Source: Chitinasiproducens palmae
GTDB lineage: Bacteria > Pseudomonadota > Gammaproteobacteria > Burkholderiales > Burkholderiaceae
NCBI RefSeq assembly: GCF_900095735.1
Contig: NZ_FNLO01000012.1
Location: forward strand, 124,404 to 188,403
DNA: 64,000 nt
Direction: 5' to 3'
Positions 16,935-25,745 of the stretch are shown here, one piece after another (the first letter of the stretch is position 1; each line of letters opens with the position of its first letter). The notes under the pieces are model-generated. The model searched no databases. It was not told the origin of the DNA and saw nothing but the letters and a program-made list of their open reading frames with translations. The translations under genes and the position numbers were made by a program.

Positions 16935-17867
16935 ATGCCATCGAACATCAGCGGCATGTCGTACGTCAGACTGGGCGCCCCGGACCTGGGCCGGATGGAG
17001 CATTTCCTCGAAGACTTCGGCATGGTCAAGGTGCATCGCGACGCGACACGGCTTTACATGCGCGGCGTCGGCGAGTCCCCCTTTCTGCACGTGACCGAGC
17101 TCGGCGACCCAGGCGTGATCGCGTTCGGCTACGAGGCACGAGACCCCGATGTGCTGACCGCTCTCTCGCAGCGCACCGATGCGCAGGGATTGGAACACGT
17201 CGACGCGCCCGGTGGTGGGCGACGCGTGCGCTTGCGCGATCCCAACGGGCTGTGCGTTGAAATCGTCGCGGCGCGCGAGCCGGTCGCGCGTCTGACACCC
17301 AGGGTATTGATCAGAGAAGCCGAGGGCGAGAGCCGGGTGCAAGGACCCGCACGCGTCGAGCGGATCGCTCATACCGCCTACGCGACGCCCAATCTGCAGG
17401 CGATGATCGCCTGGTATCAGGACGCGCTCGGCGTCATCCCCACCGACGAGCTGTATGTCGATACCCCCGACAACGTGCTGGGCCAATTCGACCGCGTCGA
17501 CCTCGGCGAGGCGCCGGTCGATCATCACGTGATCTTCCTGCTGCGCGGTCCGCGAGCGGGCATGCACCACGTGTCCTATCAGGTCGAAGGCGTCGACGAC
17601 ATCTTCTTCGGCTTCGATCACATGACTGACCGTGAACACGGCCATGTGCGCGGCATTGGCCGCCATGCGCTCGGCAGCCAGATCTTCAATTATTGGATGA
17701 GTCCGTACGAACAGATGCACGAGCACTGGATCTCGCACGAGAAGCTCAACGCCAAGAGCAAGTTCAACCGCATCAAGATTGGCGAGGGCATGAGTCATGA
17801 CACCGGCGAGCGTCCATCGGAACGTTTCGTCAAGCAGGCCACGCCGATCGTCGCCGCCAACGTCTGA
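16935..17867 (+). CDS. VOC-family (type I) extradiol ring-cleavage dioxygenase
   Basis: A 310-residue two-domain vicinal-oxygen-chelate protein similar to 2,3-dihydroxybiphenyl/catechol 2,3-dioxygenases. The first domain (1-115) is the non-catalytic repeat; the second (140-265) keeps the iron ligands: His146 in RIAHTAYA, His211 or 212 in GMHHVSYQV and Glu263 in MHEHW. GRHALGSQIFNYWMSP is the usual lead into the last ligand. It would open an ortho-diphenolic ring with O2 next to the hydroxyls. A GAGGAG site precedes the ATG at 16935. It lies between the decarboxylase-like genes and the hydratase, the order expected for decarboxylation, ring cleavage and hydration. Confidence 0.88.
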   Translation: MPSNISGMSYVRLGAPDLGRMEHFLEDFGMVKVHRDATRLYMRGVGESPFLHVTELGDPGVIAFGYEARDPDVLTALSQRTDAQGLEHVDAPGGGRRVRLRDPNGLCVEIVAAREPVARLTPRVLIREAEGESRVQGPARVERIAHTAYATPNLQAMIAWYQDALGVIPTDELYVDTPDNVLGQFDRVDLGEAPVDHHVIFLLRGPRAGMHHVSYQVEGVDDIFFGFDHMTDREHGHVRGIGRHALGSQIFNYWMSPYEQMHEHWISHEKLNAKSKFNRIKIGEGMSHDTGERPSERFVKQATPIVAANV

Positions 17868-17915
17868 AGCGGACGCGCGTCCGCTTCCATCCGTTCCCTC
17901 TGGAGCTTATCCGGC

Positions 17916-18926
17916 ATGATCATCGACTGCCACGGGCATTTCACGACAGTGCCCAAGACGCTGCACGCCTGGCGCACCGAACAATTGGCCCACCACGGCC
18001 GTCGGTACGGCGCACCGCTGCGCATTTCCGACGACGAACTGCGCGCCGCGCTGGAGACCCAGCAGCTCAAGGCGCAGCGCGAGCGCGGCCTGGATCTCAC
18101 ACTGTTCTCCCCGATCGCAGGACAGATGGGACACCATCTCGGCACGCTGGACCAGAGCATCGAATGGTCGCGGCTCTGCAACGATCTGATCCACCGCGTC
18201 TGCACGCTGTATCCGGCGCGATTCGCCGGGGTCTGCCAGCTGCCGCAGTCGCCCGGGCAGGCGGTCGATGCCTGCGCGGAGGAGCTCGAACGCTGCGTGC
18301 GCGAGTTGGGCTTCGTCGGGTGCAATCTGAACCCGGACCCATCAGGCGGCTACTGGACCGATCCGCCGATCACCGACCGCCGCTACTACCCGCTCTACGA
18401 AAAGATGGTCGAGCTGGACGTGCCGGCGATGATCCACGTGAGCAGTTCGTGCAACCCGTGCTTCCATCATGTCGGGGCGCACTACTTGAATGGCGACACC
18501 TCCGCCTTCATGCAACTCCTGCTGGCGCCCGAGCTTTTCAAGACATTTCCGACGCTGCGCTTCGTGATTCCGCATGGTGGTGGCGCGGTCCCCTATCACT
18601 GGGGTCGGTATCGGGGTCTTGCTCAGGATATGGGACTGGCCGCGCTCGACGGCGGCATCCTCAACAATGTCTTTTTCGATACCTGTGTCTATCACCAGGC
18701 CGGCATCAACCTGCTGACCGACGTGATTCCACATCGCAACGTGCTGTTCGGTTCCGAAATGATAGGCGCGGTCAAGGGCATCGATCCCGAAACCGGGCAT
18801 CACTTCGACGATACGCGCCGCTATGTCGAAGCCACGCCCCATCTCTGTTCGGCGCATCAACAGGACGTTTTCTGCAACAACGCGATGCAGGTCTATCCCG
18901 GCCTGCGGTCGAGAATCACTTCCTGA
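17916..18926 (+). CDS. 4-oxalomesaconate hydratase (LigJ type), amidohydrolase superfamily
   Basis: A 336-residue metal-dependent amidohydrolase-fold protein matching LigJ/PmdE, which hydrates 4-oxalomesaconate to 4-carboxy-4-hydroxy-2-oxoadipate. It opens with MIIDCHGH (His6, His8), keeps His174 in MIHVSS and His220 in VIPHGGGAVPYHWGR, and has Ser280-Glu281 (LFGSEMIG) where most amidohydrolases have Ser-Asp, the Glu being a LigJ feature. Length is that of LigJ. Its presence points to a ring-fission product with three carboxyl groups, as from protocatechuate or gallate 4,5-cleavage. GalB-type hydratases are unrelated. Operon neighbours are 48 and 17 bases away. Confidence 0.85.
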   Translation: MIIDCHGHFTTVPKTLHAWRTEQLAHHGRRYGAPLRISDDELRAALETQQLKAQRERGLDLTLFSPIAGQMGHHLGTLDQSIEWSRLCNDLIHRVCTLYPARFAGVCQLPQSPGQAVDACAEELERCVRELGFVGCNLNPDPSGGYWTDPPITDRRYYPLYEKMVELDVPAMIHVSSSCNPCFHHVGAHYLNGDTSAFMQLLLAPELFKTFPTLRFVIPHGGGAVPYHWGRYRGLAQDMGLAALDGGILNNVFFDTCVYHQAGINLLTDVIPHRNVLFGSEMIGAVKGIDPETGHHFDDTRRYVEATPHLCSAHQQDVFCNNAMQVYPGLRSRITS

Positions 18927-18943
18927 TCTAGGAGAATACCGAG

Positions 18944-19723
18944 ATGGATCTTGGCATCACTGGCCGGACCGCCCTGGTGTGCGCGTCCTCGCGCGGCCTG
19001 GGGCTGGCATGTGCGACAGCGCTCGCCCGCGAAGGCTGTCGCGTTTTCATCAATGGCCGCGACGCGGGTGCGCTGGAAGCGGCCGCGCACGCCATCGAGC
19101 ATGCCACCGGCGTGCGAGTGCAGCGCATCGTCGCCGACCTCAACACGGAGGCAGGTCGAGCGGCCCTGATCGCAGCCTGCCCGGAACCCGACATCCTGGT
19201 CAACAACAACGCCGGACCGGAGCCTGGCAAGATCGCGGACTGGACACGGGAAGACTGGTTGGGCGCGGTCGAGGCAAACATGCTCGCCCCGGTGTTCCTG
19301 ATCAAGACTTACCTGCCGGGCATGCGCAGCCGCCGCTTTGGGCGCATCGTCAACATTACCTCGGCAATGGTCAAGTCGCCCAGCGCGACGATGGGTCTGT
19401 CCGCGGCCGTGCGAGCCGGCTTGACCGCACTGAGCAAGTCGGTCCAGCGCGACTCCGTCGTTGACAACGTGACCATCAACAACATGCTGCCCGAGCGCTT
19501 CGACACCGATCGACAGCGCTACATGGCCGATCGCATGTCGCAACGCGAGAGCATCACGGTGGCGGAGGCCAAGCAGCGGATCGCGGCGACCATCGCCGCC
19601 AAGCGGCTGGGCCAGCCGTCGGAATTCGGCGATGCGTGCGCATTCCTGTGCAGCGCCCAGGCCGGCTTCATTTCGGGACAAAACCTGCAACTGGACGGCG
19701 GCTCCTACGCCGGCCTGGTGTAA
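18944..19723 (+). CDS. Atypical SDR-fold protein lacking the catalytic Tyr and Lys
   Basis: A 259-residue Rossmann-fold protein of the short-chain dehydrogenase family. The dinucleotide loop is CASSRGLG at 13-20 instead of TGxxxGIG, and NNNAG is at 87-91. Ser140 of the active site is kept, but the positions of the YxxxK pair are Ser153 and Arg157 (GLSAAVRAGL). This is characteristic of the FabG-like atypical subgroup whose mechanism is not established. The C-terminus FISGQNLQLDGGS is normal. It could still be a reductase with another proton donor, a hydratase-like or a structural partner. It lies 17 bases after ligJ-like and 11 before the FAH gene. Confidence 0.88.
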   Translation: MDLGITGRTALVCASSRGLGLACATALAREGCRVFINGRDAGALEAAAHAIEHATGVRVQRIVADLNTEAGRAALIAACPEPDILVNNNAGPEPGKIADWTREDWLGAVEANMLAPVFLIKTYLPGMRSRRFGRIVNITSAMVKSPSATMGLSAAVRAGLTALSKSVQRDSVVDNVTINNMLPERFDTDRQRYMADRMSQRESITVAEAKQRIAATIAAKRLGQPSEFGDACAFLCSAQAGFISGQNLQLDGGSYAGLV

Positions 19724-19734
19724 AGGAGAAAAGC

Positions 19735-20601
19735 GTGCGATACGCAAGTTTTCTGATCAAAGGCGAAGCCAGCTACGGCATTGTCACGGACCGGGGCGTG
19801 ATCGACCTCGGGCGACGCTTCGGCGATCGATTCGCGGACCTGCAGGCGCTCGTGGCAGCCGATTTCCCGGCGGAGGTCGCCGCTGCCGCGGCCGAGCCGG
19901 TCGATTACCCGCTCGACGCAATTGCCTGGCAAGTGCCGATTGCACGGCCCGTGCACATCTGGTGCCTGGCGCTCAACTACGTCGAACACCACACCGAGGT
20001 GCAAAGCGCCGGACGCGTGCAGGAGCTGCCGAAGTCACCGGCGCTCTTCGCCCGCGCCAGCGACTCGCTGGTCGCGCACGGCGCGCCGCTACGCCATCCC
20101 GGTGTCAGCGAACAGTTCGATTTCGAGGGCGAACTGGTCGTCGTGATTGGCAAGCGCGGCTTCCAGGTAGCGGCCGAGGACGCGATGGCGCATGTTGCCG
20201 GCTACACGATCATGAACGAAGGCAGCGTGCGCGACTGGCAGTTCCACACCCGTCAGATCACGCCCGGCAAGAATTTCTTCCGAAGCGGCGCCGTCGGCCC
20301 TTGGATCGTGCCGCGCAGTGACGTCGCCGACGTCGACGCACTGCGCATCCGCACCACGCTCAACGGCAAGACGATGCAGGACGATGTCGTCGCAAGCATG
20401 GTTCACAAGATCCCGGCGTTCATCGCGTATGTCTCGACGATCGCGCCGCTGTGTCCCGGCGACCTGCTGGCCACCGGCACTCCGAGCGGCGTCGGCTTCT
20501 CGCGAAAGCCGCCTGTCTTCATGAAGCCAGGCGATCTGTGCGAAATCACGATCGATGGCATCGGTACGCTGGCCAACCGTGTCGAGGCCGATACCGCATA
20601 A
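19735..20601 (+). CDS. Fumarylacetoacetate hydrolase (FAH) family protein
   Basis: A 288-residue protein with the FAH fold. The metal site is visible in FDFEGELVVVIG and GYTIMNEGSVRDWQ, and the C-terminus has the family block GDLLATGTPSGVGFSRKPPVFMKPGD. FAH proteins in aromatic pathways cleave C-C bonds of fumarylpyruvate-like compounds, decarboxylate oxalocrotonate or isomerise/hydrate 2-hydroxydienoates. In this cluster it probably handles an enol intermediate after ring cleavage. GTG at 19735 was chosen as start because TAAAGGAGAAAAGC, a near-ideal ribosome-binding site overlapping the SDR stop, lies directly before it. Exact reaction cannot be assigned. Confidence 0.9.
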   Translation: MRYASFLIKGEASYGIVTDRGVIDLGRRFGDRFADLQALVAADFPAEVAAAAAEPVDYPLDAIAWQVPIARPVHIWCLALNYVEHHTEVQSAGRVQELPKSPALFARASDSLVAHGAPLRHPGVSEQFDFEGELVVVIGKRGFQVAAEDAMAHVAGYTIMNEGSVRDWQFHTRQITPGKNFFRSGAVGPWIVPRSDVADVDALRIRTTLNGKTMQDDVVASMVHKIPAFIAYVSTIAPLCPGDLLATGTPSGVGFSRKPPVFMKPGDLCEITIDGIGTLANRVEADTA

Positions 20602-20745
20602 TCCTGTTGCTCTCCTGCCCAGGCCGACCCACGTCCCATGTCACGCGCCGCTCCCCGTCTCGCCGCCACCGCTACCACTGCTGCCACTGCTGCCGCCGCC
20701 AGCGTCGATGCATCATCCGGCACGCGCGTCGGCGGTGCGGCGCGC

Positions 20746-21942
20746 ATGCCGAGCATCTGGCAGCTAAGGGTTTTCGAGACGATCGCGCGACACGAGAACG
20801 TCACCCAGGCGTCGCAGGAACTGCTGCGTTCCCAGCCCGCCACCACCGCCTGCATCGCCAGCCTCGAAACACTGCTTGGCATCGCCCTCTTCGAGCGCTC
20901 GACCACCGGCACCTACCTCACGCCCGCCGGCGTTGCCGCACTTGTACGCACCCGCAAGATTCTCCACGCGGTGGAATCGGCACTTGGCGAGCTAGGCAGC
21001 ACCCGCTCCGTTGCACCGCCGGTACTGGCCGGCGGCATTACCCGCACGCAAATGCGGTGTCTGATCGCGATCGAGGCGTGCGGTTCGTTCCGCGCCGCGG
21101 CGCGGCTGCTGGGCATCACCGAGGCCTCGTTGCAACGCGCCGCGCGCACGCTGGAACAGAATCTCGGCGCGCCGCTCTACCGCCATACCGCGCTCGGCGT
21201 CGCCACCACCGACGTCGGCAAGACCTTCGCGCAGCGACTAGGCGCGGTTTCCGAACAGATCGTCGCGCTGCTCGACACCCTGCGGCACTACGAACCGCCG
21301 AAAGACCGATGCGTCACGCTCGGGGTTCTGCTGCTCGATCCGACGATCCTGATCGTCAACGCAATCCGGGAGCTTGGACAGGCCTTTCCCGACGCACGCG
21401 TGGTCGTGATCAACGGCACCTACGATGCGCTGCTCAGCAAGCTGCTACGCGGCGACATCGACTTCATGCTTGGCTTGCTCAAGCAGCCCGATGCCGCGTT
21501 CGATTTCGTCGAGACCCCGTTGTATCGGGAACGCTATTGCGTGGTCGCGAGCCGCGAACATTCGCTCGCCCGCGCGCCTCACGTCAGCGTGGAGACCTTG
21601 CGGCGGTATCAGTGGGTGCTGCCGCCGAAGGGTTCGCCGCGGCGCGAGGCCTATGAGCACGTTTTCTCCGAGGGGCTGCCGCCGGCCGCCAGCATCGAAA
21701 CCTATTCGTTGTCGACGATTCGCATCGTCTTGACCGATTCGGACATGCTGACAGTGCTCAGTTGGACCGAGGTCCTCAGCGAGCGGCGCTTCGGCCTGCT
21801 TGCACCGCTGCAGGTGGACGTGCCCTGGGAGAATGGACCGGTGGTCGGCATCACCTCGCGGCACGGCTGGCAAGCGAACGAACTGCAAACCGCATTCATC
21901 GAAAACCTGCAGCGCAACGCCGCCGCGATCAACGCCAGTTGA
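20746..21942 (+). CDS. LysR-type regulator with two tandem helix-turn-helix domains
   Basis: A 398-residue regulator. Residues 5-64 form a LysR helix-turn-helix (LRVFETIARHENVTQASQEL...FERSTTG), and residues 100-158 form a second one (MRCLIAIEACGSFRAAARLL...LYRHTALGV), followed by a substrate-binding domain from about 185 that starts with VTLGVLLLD. Ordinary LysR proteins have one such domain and about 300 residues. The likely effector is an intermediate of the aromatic-acid pathway whose genes surround it on the same strand. ATG 20746 starts just before the first domain; an ATG at 20638 would add 36 alanine-rich residues. No strong ribosome-binding site distinguishes them. Confidence 0.85.
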   Translation: MPSIWQLRVFETIARHENVTQASQELLRSQPATTACIASLETLLGIALFERSTTGTYLTPAGVAALVRTRKILHAVESALGELGSTRSVAPPVLAGGITRTQMRCLIAIEACGSFRAAARLLGITEASLQRAARTLEQNLGAPLYRHTALGVATTDVGKTFAQRLGAVSEQIVALLDTLRHYEPPKDRCVTLGVLLLDPTILIVNAIRELGQAFPDARVVVINGTYDALLSKLLRGDIDFMLGLLKQPDAAFDFVETPLYRERYCVVASREHSLARAPHVSVETLRRYQWVLPPKGSPRREAYEHVFSEGLPPAASIETYSLSTIRIVLTDSDMLTVLSWTEVLSERRFGLLAPLQVDVPWENGPVVGITSRHGWQANELQTAFIENLQRNAAAINAS

Positions 21943-22323
21943 AGGTCCGCGCGGTGCGGTGCCGATACCTGTGCCACCGACACCGTCGCGGACGCCAAAC
22001 GGTGCCGGCCTCCCGCAGCGGCCTCGCGCATCGAAGGTACGTATCGGCCGCGGGTCTTGACCCGTCTTGACCGCGCGTATCGGCCATTCTCGAACGCGTG
22101 CCGCACGCACAAGCTCGGGTCACGCGACGCAGCAAGATCCGATTGTCGCGCGCCGATTTCCTATGCCTTCCTAAAAAAGCCGGTTCCTATAATCGAGTGG
22201 CGAACTCGCGTTGCCCGGCGGCATGCCGATTCTCGACGAACCGTGTTCCGTCGGATCGAAGGCAAGTCGCCGATAGCGACGACAAAGACGAGCGCACCCT
22301 TGCTCTCGGGAGACGGAGGCTTC
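21943..22323. other. 381-base spacer before the MFS gene
   Basis: No gene-like reading frame. It contains a comparatively AT-rich patch with a perfect TATAAT and ends with a GGAGACGGAGG ribosome-binding site in front of ATG 22324, so it probably carries a separate promoter for the transporter gene. Confidence 0.5.
22165..22193 (+). promoter_or_regulatory. Putative promoter -10 box for the MFS gene
   Basis: TATAAT at 22188-22193 in an AT-richer patch, about 130 bases before the transporter start. The -35 region (around 22165-22170) is a poor match, so an activator, perhaps the tandem-HTH LysR protein encoded just upstream, may be needed. Confidence 0.35.
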
Positions 22324-23820
22324 ATGCAACATTCGGAAAGCGGGCGCAGCCCGTTTCAAGATCAGCGCGTCCTGTCAGGCCGGCAGCGTGGCCTGCTCGT
22401 GCTGATCGGCGTTGGCAGCATGCTGGAATTCTGGGACGCCTACCTGATCGGTTTCATCATGGCGTTCCTGATCAAGCCGTGGGGATTGACCTATGGCGTA
22501 ATGGGCGCCGTGCTGCTCGCGTCCGGCGCAGGCGCGGTAGTCGGCGGCATGGTCTGGGGCGCGATCGCGGACCGGCTTGGCCGCAAGCCGGTCTTCGTCG
22601 CGTCCCTGCTCCTGCTTGCGCTGGCGAGCGTCGGCCTGGCCCTGACGCCCGACGGCGGCTGGATCTACATGGCCGTGCTGCGGATCGTGATCGGCTTTTG
22701 CACCGGCGGTTACTTTATCCAGATCGCACTGGTCAACGAGTTCATGCCGCCGCAGCGCCGGGCCACCTTGACCGGGGTGGTGTCGGCGATCACCACCGGC
22801 GGCCTGTTGCTGGGTGCCTTCAGCGGCGCCTTCCTGATTCCGGCGCTCGGCTGGCGCTGGACCTTCGGGCTCGGCGCGGCGCCGGCGCTGATCGCACTGC
22901 TAGGCGTGTTCCTGATTCCCGAATCGCCACGCTGGCTCGCCCAGCAGGGCCGGCAGGCGGCCGCCCGCGAAGCGGTCGCCTGGGCCCTCGCACAACCCGT
23001 GCACATGGTCGCGGCCCCCGCGGCGCCCCCCACGGCGTCACCCGCCGCCGACGCGGCGTTGCAGGCAAGACCGCGTTGGCGAGACATCTTCCATTATCCA
23101 CGCAGCGTCGTCACCGCAACGCTCGTGAACATGGGGCTGATCTCCGGCTACTACGGGATCGTGCTGTGGTCGCCAACGCTGCTGTCACAGGTGCAGCGGC
23201 TCAGCCCGGCTCGCGCGTCGATGTGGATGATCGCCTTCAGCGTGCTCGGCATGGGGACGCGTCTCGGCGCGGCGCTGCTGGCCGACCGCATCGGAAGGCG
23301 CAAAACCGGCGGCTACTTCGCCATCGTCTCGGCGGTCGCGCTGTTCGTGGCCGGTTACGTCGGGCACGGCGACCTCCTGACGCCCGCGTGGTTCTGGGCG
23401 CCGCTGCTGCTCGCCTTCGTTTTTGCCGACGGCAGCTTCGCGATATGCGCGGTGTATTCGACGGAGATCTGGCCAACGCGGCTACGCGGCAGCGGCGCGG
23501 GCTTCGCGGGTCTGACGGGTTCGGTCGGCAAGATGCTGGGGCCGATGGGCTTGGCCCTGGTGGCCGGCTCCAGCAGCGTCGTGATGCCCGGCGCCACCTT
23601 GAATGTCATCGTGCCGGCCTTCCAGTTTCTCGCGTTCTGTCTGCTCGTATGCGGGCTGACCTATCTGTTGATCGGCATCGAGGCGCGCGGCGAAACGCTG
23701 GAAACGCTCGACACGCGTTTCGAGAATGAGCGAAACACGCGGCGCGCACGCGCGTCTCGCGACGGCACCGCGGTCCGCAACCCAGCCACCCGCACCGCGC
23801 GTCGCCCGACGCGGCCGTGA
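22324..23820 (+). CDS. MFS transporter, sugar/aromatic-acid porter type
   Basis: A 498-residue 12-TM carrier. It shows FWDAYLIGFIMAF in TM1 (the acidic residue typical of the aromatic acid:H+ symporter and sugar porter groups), WGAIADRLGRKPVF between TM2 and TM3, PESPRWLAQQGR before the central loop, and ADRIGRRKTGGY in the second half. The central loop (about 215-255) is alanine/proline-rich and the C-terminal tail after about 455 is long and arginine-rich. It would import the growth substrate of the surrounding cluster with protons. The ATG at 22324 follows GACGGAGGC. Confidence 0.9.
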   Translation: MQHSESGRSPFQDQRVLSGRQRGLLVLIGVGSMLEFWDAYLIGFIMAFLIKPWGLTYGVMGAVLLASGAGAVVGGMVWGAIADRLGRKPVFVASLLLLALASVGLALTPDGGWIYMAVLRIVIGFCTGGYFIQIALVNEFMPPQRRATLTGVVSAITTGGLLLGAFSGAFLIPALGWRWTFGLGAAPALIALLGVFLIPESPRWLAQQGRQAAAREAVAWALAQPVHMVAAPAAPPTASPAADAALQARPRWRDIFHYPRSVVTATLVNMGLISGYYGIVLWSPTLLSQVQRLSPARASMWMIAFSVLGMGTRLGAALLADRIGRRKTGGYFAIVSAVALFVAGYVGHGDLLTPAWFWAPLLLAFVFADGSFAICAVYSTEIWPTRLRGSGAGFAGLTGSVGKMLGPMGLALVAGSSSVVMPGATLNVIVPAFQFLAFCLLVCGLTYLLIGIEARGETLETLDTRFENERNTRRARASRDGTAVRNPATRTARRPTRP

Positions 23821-24049
23821 CGACGGGCGCAGGCATCGCGCCTGACGGTCCGGCAAGTCCGCCCGCGCCGCACCGTCTGCCACGCATCGCCTGCCGAAAG
23901 CGATCTGCCTGGCACGCGGCGACGCTGCCGCGCGAGGAACGGGGCGCACAGCAAAAACCGATCGCCGGTGCGTGTTTCGGATTGGGACCGGGCACATTGC
24001 ATCACTAGACTCAATCAACGCCGCGACGATCCGACAGGAGAGAAAACCG

Positions 24050-24853
24050 ATGAAGCAACTGCGCGTAGGCATGGTCGTGCCCTCGCTGAACACGATCGCC
24101 GAAGACGATTTCCGGCGCTACTGCCCTGGCGAGGTCGCCTACCACGTCCATCGCATCCGCCTACGCAAGGAAGCCGGCCGTGTCACCACGGAGAGTCTGG
24201 CACGCGCCTGGCTGGAAGCAATCGAGCAGAGCGAGTATGTGGCCGACCTGTTGCCCGACGCAGTGCTGTTCAACTGTACCGGCGCGAGCGTCGGATATGG
24301 GGACGACTGCGACGCGCTGCTGGCGCAACGCATGGAAGCACAGCTAGGCGTGCCCGCCACCAACACGATGGTCGCGATCAAGGCCGCGCTGCGGGCCGTG
24401 TCGGCCACCCGCGTGCTACACGTCTGCCCGTTCACCGATACGTTTTCCCGCATCGAGCACGCATCGCTCTCGCGCAGCGGCATCGACGTTGCAAACACCG
24501 TTTCGCTCGATTTCACCGATGCCCGGGTCGCCGCCCGCATGACGCCCGACGAACTGGCCAGCATCGTGCACGCGCGCGTCAACGAACAACGCAGCGGTGC
24601 CGCAGCGATCGGCGCGGTGCTGTTGTCCTGCGCGAACGTCCGCGCCTTCGAAGCCGTCGCGCCACTGGAGGCCAGCCTCGGCGTGCCCGTCGTTACGAGC
24701 AACCAGGCCGCGCTCTGGGCCGTGCTGGCGCTCGCCGGCTGGCGTGGCAGCATCCGTGACGCGGGACGGCTGTTCGACGTGACACTGCCTGCCGCCGATG
24801 CGGCGCAATTTTCTCATTCGTCACAGGACCGGCTTCTCTCATGCGGATCGTAG
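24050..24853 (+). CDS. Maleate cis-trans isomerase / arylmalonate decarboxylase family protein
   Basis: A 267-residue Asp/Glu-racemase-fold enzyme. The two catalytic cysteines are Cys76 in FNCTGASVG and Cys194 in LLSCANVRAF, at the same numbers as in the characterised Nocardia maleate isomerase, and PSLNTIAEDD near the N-terminus and VTSNQAALWAVL near the end are family blocks. The expected chemistry is geometric isomerisation of a cis-enedioate through a covalent Cys adduct, or a related proton transfer. In this cluster it may isomerise an oxalomesaconate- or maleate-like intermediate. The start has CAGGAGAG upstream. It overlaps the next gene by 13 bases. Confidence 0.88.
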   Translation: MKQLRVGMVVPSLNTIAEDDFRRYCPGEVAYHVHRIRLRKEAGRVTTESLARAWLEAIEQSEYVADLLPDAVLFNCTGASVGYGDDCDALLAQRMEAQLGVPATNTMVAIKAALRAVSATRVLHVCPFTDTFSRIEHASLSRSGIDVANTVSLDFTDARVAARMTPDELASIVHARVNEQRSGAAAIGAVLLSCANVRAFEAVAPLEASLGVPVVTSNQAALWAVLALAGWRGSIRDAGRLFDVTLPAADAAQFSHSSQDRLLSCGS

Positions 24854-25662
24854 ACGCTCAAGTACATGCCTGGTCGAACGGTGAATCGACGGGCCATCAT
24901 CGACGCGCGCCCATCACGGCCGAGGTTCTGAAAAGCGAGATGGCGGATGCCGGGGTTGCGCGAGCGGTACTGGTGCCGCCGCTGTGGGACCCGGATGGCA
25001 ACGCCTATTCGCTGCGCGTCGCGCAAGAGGATCCGAACCGTTTCTCGGTGATGGGGCTGTTGCCCCGCATCATCGACGATCCGGTCGCATGCCTGCGTGG
25101 CTGGCAGAGTCAGCCCGGCATGCGCGGCATGCGCGGCATGCGCGGCATGCGCTTCCTGTTCAACTCCCCGGAGCGTCTCGCGCCGCTGCGCGAAGGACGG
25201 CTCGACGCGATATGGACCATTGCGGAGCAGGCCGAGCTGGTGGTCGCGCTGTTGATCCCCGGCGCGCTGCCGCTGGTCGACGAGATCGCGCGTCGCCATC
25301 CGAACTTGCGCCTGGTCGTCGACCATCTCGGGGTGCCGCGCGGCGCCACCGGCCCGGGCGCATTTGATCATCTGCCGGCCCTGCTCGCGCTGGCGCCCCA
25401 TCGCAATGTGTACGTCAAGGCAGTCGGCGTCGGCGATTATGCGCTCGACCCCTATCCGTTCCGCTCGCTGACACCGACCTTGCGACGCGTGTACGACGCG
25501 TTCGGCCCGGACCGTATCCTGTGGGGCAGCGACCTGTCGCGGCTTCATCATCCTTACCGGCAGTGCGTGACCCATTTCTGCGAAACGCTCTCCTGGCTGG
25601 CGCAGCACGAACTGGAGGGCATCATGGGAGGCAATGTGTGCCGGCTCCTCGACTGGCCCTGA
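24841..25662 (+). CDS. Amidohydrolase-fold lactonase-like protein (COG3618, LigI superfamily)
   Basis: A 273-residue metal-dependent hydrolase of the group containing 2-pyrone-4,6-dicarboxylate lactonase (LigI) and sugar lactonases. It begins MRIVDAQVHAW (the D-x-Q/x-H strand 1 motif), has VVDHLGVP around residue 160 and LWGSDLSRLHHP near 222, where the Asp is the usual general base. It most likely opens a lactone or pyrone. Residues about 93-104 are four Gly-Met-Arg units encoded by a perfect 9-bp tandem repeat, an oddity for an enzyme loop. The gene overlaps the maleate-isomerase-like gene by 13 bases, so the two are translationally linked. Confidence 0.82.
   Translation: MRIVDAQVHAWSNGESTGHHRRAPITAEVLKSEMADAGVARAVLVPPLWDPDGNAYSLRVAQEDPNRFSVMGLLPRIIDDPVACLRGWQSQPGMRGMRGMRGMRFLFNSPERLAPLREGRLDAIWTIAEQAELVVALLIPGALPLVDEIARRHPNLRLVVDHLGVPRGATGPGAFDHLPALLALAPHRNVYVKAVGVGDYALDPYPFRSLTPTLRRVYDAFGPDRILWGSDLSRLHHPYRQCVTHFCETLSWLAQHELEGIMGGNVCRLLDWP
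25117..25152 (+). repeat. Four perfect copies of a 9-bp unit inside the lactonase-like gene
   Basis: GGCATGCGC is repeated four times without a mismatch, encoding (Gly-Met-Arg)x4. The unit length is a multiple of three, so changes in copy number would lengthen or shorten a loop without frameshift. Confidence 0.95.
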
Positions 25663-25745
25663 CACGGCCGCCAGTCGACAACCAAGACCACCACGAAAAC
25701 GACACGCCGGGCAACCCGCACCGGCGGACATTTCGGAGACAAATC

